Assembly: GCA_903888625.1 (NCBI GenBank)
Contig: CAISUD010000039.1
Location: 1-43,290, forward strand
Length of the DNA: 43,290 nucleotides
Origin: an uncultured bacterium
GTDB lineage: Bacteria; Patescibacteriota; Minisyncoccia; Phycocordibacterales; UBA9973
Direction of reading: 5' to 3'
Shown: positions 23,195 through 30,206 of the stretch, in pieces
Position numbering within the stretch: the first letter of the stretch is position 1
How the letters are laid out: every line of letters starts with the position of its first letter
The notes under the pieces: model-generated
The model's input: only the letters and a program-made list of their open reading frames with translations
Told to the model about the DNA's origin: nothing
The model's database searches: none
Position numbers and translations under genes: made by a program

Positions 23195-24202
23195 CTAAAA
23201 ATAATCAATTTTGATAGCTTTCTTTACTTCTTGCATTGTTTTTTTGGCTTCTTTGCGAGCCTCCTTTGTCCCTTTTTCTAAAATTCTCATCACCGCTTTT
23301 GGATTCTTGGCCAACTCGGCTCTCTTTTCTCGAATCGGAGCAATAACTTTTTCTAAAACTTCTATCAATCTTTTTTTTATAACGACATCTCCCAATCCTC
23401 CTTTTTCATATTGTTTTTTAAGTAGAGAAACTTCTTCCTTTTTATTATCAAAAATATCTAAATAAGTAAATACAACATTCCCTTCAACTTTGCCAGGATC
23501 TTGTACATGAATATGCTTTGGGTCAGTATACATATTCATAACTTTTTTTGAAATAATTTCATAACTGTCTGAAAGATAAATTCCATTACCTAAAGACTTA
23601 CTCATTTTTGAATTTCCGTCGATCCCTACCAAGCGTGGAGTATTCCCAACTAAATGTTTTATTCGATCAAAAGTTTGTCCGTAAATGCGATTAAAATCAT
23701 CGACAATTTCGTTAGCTTGTTCAATAACTGGCAGTTGATCTTCACCAACTGGAATTAAATTACTTTTACAAAATAAAATATCGGCAGCTTGTGAAATTGG
23801 ATAAGTTAAAAATCCCACTGGTACATTCTCCTCGTAACCTTTGTCTTTCATTTCACTTTTGACTGTTGGATTTCTTTTTAAACGAGCCAAGGTTACTAGA
23901 TTCAAAAATAAAACTGTCAGCTCGGCAATTTCTGGAACTTCAGATTGAATAAACATCGTAGTTTTTTTCGGATTAATTCCACAAGCGAGATTATCCAAGG
24001 CAACTTCCAAAACATTTTCTCGAACTTTTTCTGGATTTTCGGCATTGTCCGTCAACGCCTGAATATCTGCCACCATATAAAAAGCCTTGTCGGCTTCATC
24101 TTGTAATTTTAATCTATTTTCAATAGAACCCACAAAATGCCCCAAATGTAATCTGCCAGTTGGCCTATCTCCCGTCAATACAATTTTTCTTTTATTTTCC
24201 AT
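23195..24202 (-). CDS. trpS: Tryptophan--tRNA ligase
   Basis: This class I synthetase charges tRNA-Trp, whose gene is at 7186. The 335-residue protein has TGDRPTGRLHLGHFVGSIEN with the HIGH-type HLGH, QAADILFCKSNLIPVGEDQ for adenylate and Trp binding, and the KMSKS loop as KMSKSLGN. TATAAT lies 6 nt before the ATG. It diverges from dnaB across a repeat-containing gap. Confidence 0.96.
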   Translation of the reverse strand: MENKRKIVLTGDRPTGRLHLGHFVGSIENRLKLQDEADKAFYMVADIQALTDNAENPEKVRENVLEVALDNLACGINPKKTTMFIQSEVPEIAELTVLFLNLVTLARLKRNPTVKSEMKDKGYEENVPVGFLTYPISQAADILFCKSNLIPVGEDQLPVIEQANEIVDDFNRIYGQTFDRIKHLVGNTPRLVGIDGNSKMSKSLGNGIYLSDSYEIISKKVMNMYTDPKHIHVQDPGKVEGNVVFTYLDIFDNKKEEVSLLKKQYEKGGLGDVVIKKRLIEVLEKVIAPIREKRAELAKNPKAVMRILEKGTKEARKEAKKTMQEVKKAIKIDYF

Positions 24203-24246
24203 ATATTTATTATAACATATTTTTTATTGTGAAATAATACATTCAC

Positions 24247-24280
24247 CTCACCCCAACCCTCTCCTTATTAAGGAGAGGGC
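24247..24280. repeat. CCTCACCCC...CCCTCTCC hairpin repeat (copy 1)
   Basis: CCCTCTCCTT (24258-24267) and AAGGAGAGGG (24271-24280) form a perfect 10-bp stem, preceded by CCTCACCCCAA. A second copy sharing CCTCACCC and CCCTCTCC lies at 40943-40973. Similar repeats are widespread in bacterial intergenic DNA, to my memory. Confidence 0.75.
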
Positions 24281-24321
24281 GAATTCACATTTTAGTAACA
24301 GGTTTGATAACTTTTTAGATT

Positions 24322-24348
24322 TTGACATTTTTTTGAGTATGCTAGAAT
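24322..24348 (+). promoter_or_regulatory. dnaB promoter
   Basis: TTGACA (24322-24327), a short 15-nt spacer and TGC-TAGAAT (24343-24348) precede the ATG at 24355 by 6 nt. The TG extension may compensate for the short spacer. Confidence 0.6.
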
Positions 24349-24354
24349 AGCATC

Positions 24355-25746
24355 ATGGTAAAACCTAGAAAAAATGAAATACGAATTCCCCCTCAAAGCC
24401 TAGACTCTGAAAAAGCCGTGCTTGGGTCTATTATGCTTCGCAAGGAAGCTATGCACGAGATAGAAGATGTAGTAAATCCAGATTCTTTCTATGCCGAAAA
24501 ACACAAAATGATTTTCCAAGCGATGCTTGATCTTTCCTTAAAAAATGAACCGATTGACATGCTTTCACTTTCGACTAAACTCGGAGAAAAAAAATTATTG
24601 GAAGCTGTCGGTGGCAACCAATACCTAGCAGAAATTGTAAACGTCGTGCCATCTTCTACGAATGTCAAACACTATGGAGAAATTGTGCAAAAAAAATATC
24701 TTTTGCGTAGTTTGATAGATGCCGCTGACTTCGTTTCCGAACTGGCTTTTGAAGAAGGCGACGACCATGTGGATGATATTTTAGATTTGGCCGAGAAAAA
24801 AATGTTTAGTGTCGTCTCTTCCCCAAAAAATCAAAAATATGTAAGCTTAAAAAATGAATTACCAGAAGCTTATGAAAGATTAAATAAACTGCATGAGACC
24901 AAAGGAATGTTGCGTGGCTTGCCAACTGGTTTTAAGGATTTAGATGCTCTACTTTCTGGACTTCAAAATCAAGACTTAATTATTCTCGCGGCTAGACCAA
25001 GTATGGGTAAAACTGCTCTCGCCCTCGACATTGCCCGTCAGACTGCCACCTTGCACGACAAATCTGTTTTGATTTTCTCGCTCGAAATGTCTTCACAACA
25101 ATTAGTCGATAGAATGCTCTCCGCTCAATCACGGGTAAATGCTTGGAATTTGCGAACTGGTAATTTATCTTCCGATCGAGATTTTTCAAATTTACGCGAC
25201 TCGCTCGATAAACTCGCTAAAGCCAAAATGTATATCGATGATCAAGCTGGAAATTCAATTGTTCGAATGAAATCTTTATCTCGAAGGATTAAAGCTGAAA
25301 AAGGATTAGACTTGATTGTCGTCGACTATTTGCAATTAATGACGACTTCCAAAAATTACGATTCGATGGTCAACCAAGTCACAGAAATTTCAAGATCCTT
25401 GAAGAGTTTAGCCAAAGAATTAGACGTGCCAGTACTTGCCCTGTCACAGCTTTCTCGTGCTGTTGAATCTCGAGGTGGCAAACCAAGACTTTCAGATTTG
25501 CGAGACTCAGGTTCTATCGAACAAGACGCGGATGTGGTGATGTTTATTCATCGTGAAGACAGAGGCAAAGATGAATCTGAAAAAACAAATATTGCTGAAA
25601 TTTTGATTGAAAAACACCGTAATGGTCCAGTCGGAAAAGTTGAATTATATTTCGATGAAAAAACTACTACTTTTCTTACCCTCGAAAAAAGTAATATCAG
25701 TGAATTTTCTGCAACCAAAATTTCAAACGATTTAGATGAATTTTAA
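24355..25746 (+). CDS. dnaB: Replicative DNA helicase DnaB
   Basis: This is the hexameric fork helicase. The 463-residue protein has the N-terminal domain (IPPQSLDSEKAVLGSIMLRK), a linker, and the RecA-like domain with Walker A ARPSMGKTAL (about 213-222), Walker B LDLIVVDYLQLM, LSQLSRAVESRGGKPRLSDL, and the arginine-finger region EKHRNGPVGKVELYF. No intein is present. The stop TAA is followed by one base and ATGGAT, which is where recR originally began (see the insertion element). Confidence 0.96.
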   Translation: MVKPRKNEIRIPPQSLDSEKAVLGSIMLRKEAMHEIEDVVNPDSFYAEKHKMIFQAMLDLSLKNEPIDMLSLSTKLGEKKLLEAVGGNQYLAEIVNVVPSSTNVKHYGEIVQKKYLLRSLIDAADFVSELAFEEGDDHVDDILDLAEKKMFSVVSSPKNQKYVSLKNELPEAYERLNKLHETKGMLRGLPTGFKDLDALLSGLQNQDLIILAARPSMGKTALALDIARQTATLHDKSVLIFSLEMSSQQLVDRMLSAQSRVNAWNLRTGNLSSDRDFSNLRDSLDKLAKAKMYIDDQAGNSIVRMKSLSRRIKAEKGLDLIVVDYLQLMTTSKNYDSMVNQVTEISRSLKSLAKELDVPVLALSQLSRAVESRGGKPRLSDLRDSGSIEQDADVVMFIHREDRGKDESEKTNIAEILIEKHRNGPVGKVELYFDEKTTTFLTLEKSNISEFSATKISNDLDEF

Positions 25747-25747
25747 A

Positions 25748-25753
25748 ATGGAT
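25748..25753 (+). repeat. Target-site duplication ATGGAT, left copy
   Basis: ATGGAT directly after the dnaB stop is repeated at 25869-25874, where it forms the first two codons of recR. The two copies bracket the inverted-repeat element. Confidence 0.75.
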
Positions 25754-25868
25754 CCCGTACGAAATCGCGAACGCATAGAAATTAATTAAATTATGATTAT
25801 CAAAATGTATATTATTATTAATAAAATAAAGGACGAAGCGTAAGCGTACGCGTCCTATTTCGTACGGG
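25754..25868. mobile_element. MITE-like insertion between dnaB and recR
   Basis: The 115-bp element has perfect 12-base terminal inverted repeats, CCCGTACGAAAT (25754-25765) and ATTTCGTACGGG (25857-25868). The repeats continue inward, after a 4-base offset, as CGCGAACGC versus CGCGTACGC. It encodes no protein; the centre is AT-rich. It is flanked by a 6-base direct repeat ATGGAT. Removing the element plus one ATGGAT leaves TAA-A-ATG, the stop-one-base-start junction seen at other operon joints here. A transposase in trans is assumed and not found in the window. Confidence 0.75.
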
Positions 25869-26504
25869 ATGGATACTATCGAAAAACTAACTGAAATATT
25901 CAAAGATTTCCCTGGAATTGGCGAACGCCAGGCTAAACGTTTCGTATATTTTTTGATGTCTAGAAACCCAGCTTATATTGAAAATATATTACTTTTAGTC
26001 AAAGATTTAAAAAAAGAAATTTCTCAATGTAATGAATGCTTTCGTTTTTTCATCGTTAGGCAAGGCCTCACGACAAAAGTGTGTGACATTTGTTCTAATC
26101 CAAATGTTGGTACCTCAACATTGATGATTATTGAAAAAGATTCTGATTTGGAAAGTGTCCATAAAAGTAATTTATATCATGGAAAATATTTTATTTTAGG
26201 AGGCCTAGTGCCAATCGTAGAAAAAAATACTAATTCAAGAATTAGAATTAAGGAACTTTTAGAAAAAATAAAAAAATCACAAACCACTGAGGCAAGACCT
26301 CAGGGGTTAAATGAAATTATTTTAGCTTTTTCCCTTTCGCCCCAAGGCGACCATACTGATTTTTATATTCGTAGCCAGATTAAAGATTTATGTGTTTCAC
26401 TAAATATTAAAATTTCTTCGCTAGGCCGAGGCCTATCCACTGGCACCGAACTAGAATATTCTGACAACGATACTCTCAAAAACGCCCTCAAAAATAGGCA
26501 ATAA
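25869..26504 (+). CDS. recR: Recombination protein RecR
   Basis: RecR acts with RecF/RecO to load RecA at gaps. The 211-residue protein has the helix-hairpin-helix FPGIGERQAKRFVYF, the zinc finger CNECF ... CDIC, the Toprim motif LMIIEKDSDL, and C-terminal ISSLGRGLSTGTELEYSD. It is slightly longer than usual because of an in-frame palindrome encoding TTEARPQG at about residues 138-145. The start codon belongs to the right copy of the insertion element's target duplication, so the upstream signals come from the element. Confidence 0.94.
   Translation: MDTIEKLTEIFKDFPGIGERQAKRFVYFLMSRNPAYIENILLLVKDLKKEISQCNECFRFFIVRQGLTTKVCDICSNPNVGTSTLMIIEKDSDLESVHKSNLYHGKYFILGGLVPIVEKNTNSRIRIKELLEKIKKSQTTEARPQGLNEIILAFSLSPQGDHTDFYIRSQIKDLCVSLNIKISSLGRGLSTGTELEYSDNDTLKNALKNRQ
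26284..26306 (+). repeat. REP-like palindrome (AGGCAAGACCT core) inside recR
   Basis: CTGAGG (26287-26292) pairs with CCTCAG (26298-26303) around CAAGA. The flanks CCA and GGG match the miaA copy read on the minus strand. Arm positions that are AT/AT in miaA are TG/CA here, so pairing is kept by compensating changes. It is translated in frame. Confidence 0.8.
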
Positions 26505-26505
26505 A

Positions 26506-26533
26506 AAAACTCCTTTATTTCTAAAGAAGTTTT
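26506..26533 (+). terminator. Terminator of recR
   Basis: AAAACTCCTTTA and TAAAGAAGTTTT pair with one mismatch around TTTC, immediately after the recR stop. The T-run is short. Confidence 0.6.
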
Positions 26534-26581
26534 GTAATGACTATCACATGAATCAACCAATCAAACATTCTGGAATGCTGT

Positions 26582-27139
26582 TCACGATATTTTTTTCTTT
26601 TTAGGCATAATACTATATACAAGGATTGCAAAAAAGATAATAATATATACTATGATTTCCGTACCAAATATAAAACCATCAAAAGAATATACCGGCTTGC
26701 CAATTATAAGAACAAAATTGTCTCCAACAATTTTAAACGTTCTTGTAATATCACCAGTATAACCAAAAAAAACGGTCCAATTATAGATATCCAAACTAGA
26801 CACCTTGACAGAATCATTCCGTGCAAGTTTACCAAGCACAGAAGTATCTACTACAACATCTTCTGCATATTTTTTTATGCTATCAGAAATTTTAAACCTT
26901 TTTTGTAAATACATCATTACAATAGACCCCCCTCCAAAGATTGAATCGTATAAACAATCTGTTGTCCTAGTTGTTATCGGCATATTCATTTCTTCTACAA
27001 CATTATAAAGAAGTAAGGTTTTAAAATCCTTTGCTATAATAATTTTTTTACTACAACGTTTTCCGTCTGTAGTCATAGCTGTGCATTTTACCCCCATACT
27101 GAGTACAGAAAGTAAAACAATAATAATTATTTTTTTCAT
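26582..27139 (-). CDS. Secreted or membrane protein with CTAMTTDGKRC motif, unknown
   Basis: The 185-residue protein has a signal segment (MKKIIIIVLLSVLSMGVK), then CTAMTTDGKRCSKK, which resembles a short Cys motif (CxAxTxxGxxC) seen in small secreted proteins of Bacteroidota. A soluble middle follows, and a C-terminal membrane helix (about 158-176) ends in KKKKIS. The topology suggests an anchored extracytoplasmic domain. The promoter is of the TTGACA type (TTGACA, 16 nt, TAGTAT) with a ~45-nt leader. Function unknown; foreign origin is suspected. Confidence 0.6.
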   Translation of the reverse strand: MKKIIIIVLLSVLSMGVKCTAMTTDGKRCSKKIIIAKDFKTLLLYNVVEEMNMPITTRTTDCLYDSIFGGGSIVMMYLQKRFKISDSIKKYAEDVVVDTSVLGKLARNDSVKVSSLDIYNWTVFFGYTGDITRTFKIVGDNFVLIIGKPVYSFDGFIFGTEIIVYIIIFFAILVYSIMPKKKKIS

Positions 27140-27212
27140 TTATCAAGATTTTTTTTATTTTACGATGAATGTTTATTTAAACAAATACTACTACTTTACA
27201 TAATTTTGTCAA

Positions 27213-27242
27213 CAAAAAAATCCCCTAATTTCTAGAGGATTT
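27213..27242 (-). terminator. Terminator of rplU
   Basis: AAATCCCCT and AGAGGATTT pair with one mismatch around AATTTCT, followed by a run of T on the minus strand. It begins within a base or two of the rplU stop. Confidence 0.8.
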
Positions 27243-27560
27243 TTATTTGATAGAAAGAATTTTTACTTTGAAGAATGGCTGACGATGACCGTTACGACGA
27301 AGGTAACGAGACTTTTGTTTATATTTAACAACCAAAACCTTGCGAGTGCGGCCAATTTGCACAAGTTCTGCTTCAACTTTTGCACCTGAGATAATAGGTG
27401 TACCGATAGTAGTGTCCTTGCCATCATCTACGAGTAAAACTTGGTCAAAAATAAGCTTGTCTCCAACCTTGTATTCGCCCTTTATTTTCTCAATAGAAAC
27501 AAGGTCTCCTTTCGAGACTTTGTATTGTTTCCCGCCTGTTTTTATAACTGCAAATTCCAT
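27243..27560 (-). CDS. rplU: 50S ribosomal protein L21
   Basis: The 105-residue protein begins MEFAVIKTGGKQYKVSKGD and ends KSRYLRRNGHRQPFFKVKIL, both typical of L21, which binds 23S rRNA. A TATAAT lies 9 nt before the ATG, with TATAGT nearer at 4 nt. The usual partner rpmA (L27) is not adjacent. It is divergent from cysS. Confidence 0.95.
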   Translation of the reverse strand: MEFAVIKTGGKQYKVSKGDLVSIEKIKGEYKVGDKLIFDQVLLVDDGKDTTIGTPIISGAKVEAELVQIGRTRKVLVVKYKQKSRYLRRNGHRQPFFKVKILSIK

Positions 27561-27601
27561 ATAGACTATATTATATTAAATATTGTAAAAATGCAAGTTT
27601 T

Positions 27602-27610
27602 TGCTATAAT
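27602..27610 (+). promoter_or_regulatory. Extended -10 (TGC-TATAAT) of cysS
   Basis: TGCTATAAT is followed by CTCTTT and the ATG at 27617, and excludes earlier upstream ATGs in other frames. Confidence 0.6.
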
Positions 27611-27616
27611 CTCTTT

Positions 27617-29008
27617 ATGGCTATACAATTTTACAATACTCTCACTCGCAAAAAAGAAGAATTTACTCCTATAACCCCAGGTGAAGTCAAAATGTATTCT
27701 TGCGGGCCAACGGTCTACAACTATGCCCACATTGGCAATTTGCGGGCTTATGTTTTTACTGATATTCTGCGTAAAAGTTTAAAATACAATGGTTACAAAG
27801 TAACTCAGATAATGAATATTACCGACATTGGGCATCTTTCAAGTGACGCAGATTCCGGTGATGACAAAATGACCAAAGGGCTAATTCGTGAAGGCAAAGA
27901 ATTGAATTTAAAAAATATGCGAGAGCTAGCGGAATTTTATACTGAAAAATTCAAGGATGATTTAAAATCATTAAATATTGAATTACCAGACGGAATGTAT
28001 TTTGCAAGTGACTATGTACAAGAAGATATTGATTTAATCAAAAAGTTAGAAGATAAAAACTTTACATACAAAACAAGCGATGGAATTTATTTTGATACAG
28101 CAAAAATGCCAGACTATGGAATCCTCTGGGGTGGAAAAAGAATTCACGACGAAAAAGAAACTCGCATTGAAAAAAATATTGAGAAAAAAAACCCAGAAGA
28201 TTTTGCTCTTTGGAAATTCAATGATCAATTAGGATTTCCATCATCTTGGGGTATGGGCTTCCCTGGTTGGCATATCGAATGTTCTGCTATGGGTATTAAA
28301 TTTCTTGGAGAGCAATTTGATATTCATACAGGTGGCATAGAACATATTGATGTTCACCATACTAATGAAATTGCTCAATCAGAATGTGCTACTGGCAAAA
28401 AACCCTTTGTTAGATATTGGATGCACAATGAATGGATTTTATTTGGTAATAAAAAAATAGCCAAAGCTGATGGTACTTTTCTGAAATCAAGTGATTTAAA
28501 AGAAAAAAATATTAATCCAATTGCTTATAGGTTTTTTCTATTAATGGCAAATTATGGTAGTAAAATGAATTTCAATTGGGAAGCCTTGGAAGGAGCGGAA
28601 ACAGCCTTAAATAGGCTTTATAGGCTTTATAATGACCTTGGAAACACTATTGGAAGCGTCGATAAAGATTACCAGGAAAGGTTCAAAAACTTCATCAGCG
28701 ACGACTTAGACACTCCCAAAGCCCTTGCCCTCCTTTGGGATCTAATCAAAGACGAGAACGTTCCTAAAGCCGACAAAAAGGCTACAATTTTAGATTTTGA
28801 TAAAGTACTGGGTTTAAATTTTGAACACCAATCAGAAATTATTAAAAATGAAATAATTCCAAAAGAAATACAAAAATTAGCCGAAGAACGAAAAGAAGCC
28901 AGAAAAAATAAAGATTATAAAAAATCCGACGAACTTCGAAATGAAATCTCAAAACTAGGTTACGAAATCAAAGACAGCTCCGACGGATATAAAATAAATA
29001 AAATTTAA
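27617..29008 (+). CDS. cysS: Cysteine--tRNA ligase with an altered KMSKS loop
   Basis: This class I synthetase charges tRNA-Cys. The 463-residue protein has the zinc Cys in MYSCGPTVYNYAHIGNLRAY with HIGN (HIGH motif), and WHIECSAM and GGIEHIDVHHTNEIAQSE supplying the other zinc ligands. The C-terminal EERKEARKNKDYKKSDELRN is the family's end segment. The KMSKS position reads KIAKADGTFLKSSDL, so both serines are Ala while the two lysines remain. The rest looks fully conserved, so an active enzyme is likely. TATAAT lies 6 nt before the ATG. Confidence 0.95.
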   Translation: MAIQFYNTLTRKKEEFTPITPGEVKMYSCGPTVYNYAHIGNLRAYVFTDILRKSLKYNGYKVTQIMNITDIGHLSSDADSGDDKMTKGLIREGKELNLKNMRELAEFYTEKFKDDLKSLNIELPDGMYFASDYVQEDIDLIKKLEDKNFTYKTSDGIYFDTAKMPDYGILWGGKRIHDEKETRIEKNIEKKNPEDFALWKFNDQLGFPSSWGMGFPGWHIECSAMGIKFLGEQFDIHTGGIEHIDVHHTNEIAQSECATGKKPFVRYWMHNEWILFGNKKIAKADGTFLKSSDLKEKNINPIAYRFFLLMANYGSKMNFNWEALEGAETALNRLYRLYNDLGNTIGSVDKDYQERFKNFISDDLDTPKALALLWDLIKDENVPKADKKATILDFDKVLGLNFEHQSEIIKNEIIPKEIQKLAEERKEARKNKDYKKSDELRNEISKLGYEIKDSSDGYKINKI

Positions 29009-29013
29009 ATAAA

Positions 29014-29041
29014 AAAAAGTCGGCATATTTGTCGACTTTTT
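29014..29041. terminator. Bidirectional terminator between cysS and the small Cys protein
   Basis: AAAAAGTCG and CGACTTTTT are perfect 9-base arms around a 10-base loop, with A and T tracts on both sides. Confidence 0.85.
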
Positions 29042-29058
29042 GTTTACTGTTAACTAAT

Positions 29059-29310
29059 CTAAATACCCTGGCCAAGTGGATGTTTTACAACTTTTACTCT
29101 TTCATCGTGATTACCGGCGATAACAGAGTATTTATCTTTACTTGTCACAATATGGAAGGTACTCTTTGTTTTTTTACATTTCATAATTCTTGTACCCTCA
29201 ATGCAATCGTAAAAAGTAACATTGAATTTACAACAACACGGACAACCGTATTGTATAAAATCATTCGGCCTAATTGCTACTGTTGATTTAGATTTAATTT
29301 TTGTTTTCAT
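29059..29310 (-). CDS. Small Cys-containing protein, unknown
   Basis: The 83-residue protein begins MKTKIKSKSTVAIRPNDF and carries GCPCCCKF and CIEGTRIMKCKK, six Cys that could bind a metal ion. It ends KVVKHPLGQGI. The start at 29310 is supported by TATAAT 7 nt upstream with TTGCAA about 18 nt before it; longer frames start in the promoter. It lies between two terminator-like hairpins and is a single-gene unit. I recognise no family. Confidence 0.65.
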   Translation of the reverse strand: MKTKIKSKSTVAIRPNDFIQYGCPCCCKFNVTFYDCIEGTRIMKCKKTKSTFHIVTSKDKYSVIAGNHDERVKVVKHPLGQGI

Positions 29311-29472
29311 AAAAAATATTATATAGTTAGACATTTTATTGATTTGCAAAAACTTAAAAACCAAAAATGATTTTCAAGATTTCACAAACCAAAATCTAAA
29401 CTTTTTCAAGGATCGGTATCTGGAGATTTAATATTAATATATCATTTTAATTAATTCTGTCAACTATTTTAT

Positions 29473-29501
29473 AAAACGACTAGGTCTTGCCTAGTCGTTT
29501 T
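29473..29501. repeat. Left REP-like palindrome of the transposase unit
   Basis: AAAACGACTAGG and CCTAGTCGTTTT pair perfectly around TCTTG. On the minus strand the core is AGGCAAGACCT. It is followed by more T on the plus strand and lies 8 bp before the -10 of the transposase gene. It is inverted relative to the right copy. Confidence 0.85.
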
Positions 29502-29521
29502 TTTTGATATATAATTGATAT

Positions 29522-30187
29522 ATGTCTATCAGAAAAATAAATTTAGTTGGAGGTGAATATTATCATATTTATAATCGTGGTAATAGCAAGCAGAAAATTT
29601 TTCACGATAATGAAGATTATTTTCGCTTTATGAGTCTTTTATACTCTTGCAATTCTATAAATAGTTTTAGAATTTTTGGTCTGAACAAAGACGAAAGTCC
29701 ATATGATTTTGACAGAGATAAACAAATTGTCTCTATTGGATCTTTTTGTTTAATGCCTAATCATTTTCATATTCTTATTACCCAATTAGAGGAAAAAGGT
29801 ATCAGTAAATTTATGCAAAAATTAAGCACAGCTTATTCTATGTATTATAATAAAAAATACATAAGAACCGGTGGATTGTTTGAAGGAAAATTTAAATCCG
29901 AACACGCAAAAAATGATCGTTATTTAAAATATTTATTTTCATATATTCATTTAAATCCAATAAAACTTTTTCAAAAAGATTGGAAAGAAATAGGAATAAA
30001 AAATAAAAAAGAAGCTCTGGCCTATTTAGAAAAATATAAATATTCTAGTTATCAAGATTTTTTGGATATAAAAAGAATTCAAAATAAAATATTAAATATA
30101 GAATCTTTTCCAAAATATTTTTCAAACAAAGAATCATTTATAAAAGAAATCTTTGAGTGGTTGGGTTATAACAACAAAAATGACTAG
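29522..30187 (+). CDS. REP-associated tyrosine transposase (Y1, IS200-like)
   Basis: The 221-residue protein is a Y1-type HUH single-strand transposase. It has GGEYYHIYNRGNSKQKIF near the N-terminus, LMPNHFHILI with the HUH histidine pair, and LSTAYSMYYNKKYIRTGGLF with the candidate nucleophilic Tyr, then EGKFKSE. The length and the YHIYNRG and MPNHFH motifs match chromosomal RAYT proteins, which nick and join DNA at REP hairpins. TATAAT lies 6 nt before the ATG. The gene looks intact. Confidence 0.9.
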   Translation: MSIRKINLVGGEYYHIYNRGNSKQKIFHDNEDYFRFMSLLYSCNSINSFRIFGLNKDESPYDFDRDKQIVSIGSFCLMPNHFHILITQLEEKGISKFMQKLSTAYSMYYNKKYIRTGGLFEGKFKSEHAKNDRYLKYLFSYIHLNPIKLFQKDWKEIGIKNKKEALAYLEKYKYSSYQDFLDIKRIQNKILNIESFPKYFSNKESFIKEIFEWLGYNNKND

Positions 30188-30205
30188 GCAAGACCTAGTC
30201 ATTTT
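30177..30205. repeat. Right REP-like palindrome of the transposase unit
   Basis: AAAATGACTAGG and CCTAGTCATTTT pair perfectly around CAAGA. The transposase stop TAG (30185-30187) lies in the left arm, and the right arm ends 1 bp before the metK stop, so the hairpin can serve as terminator for both convergent genes. Confidence 0.85.
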
Positions 30206-30206
30206 A

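Larger units (their letters stand above)
29473..30205 (+). mobile_element. RAYT unit: transposase gene bracketed by inverted palindromes
   Basis: The 733-bp segment consists of the left palindrome, a leaderless promoter, the Y1 transposase gene and the right palindrome, which overlaps the stop codon. The two palindromes have the same stem core and are in opposite orientation (loops TCTTG and CAAGA). This is the arrangement of REP-associated tyrosine transposases with their REP sequences. Confidence 0.8.
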
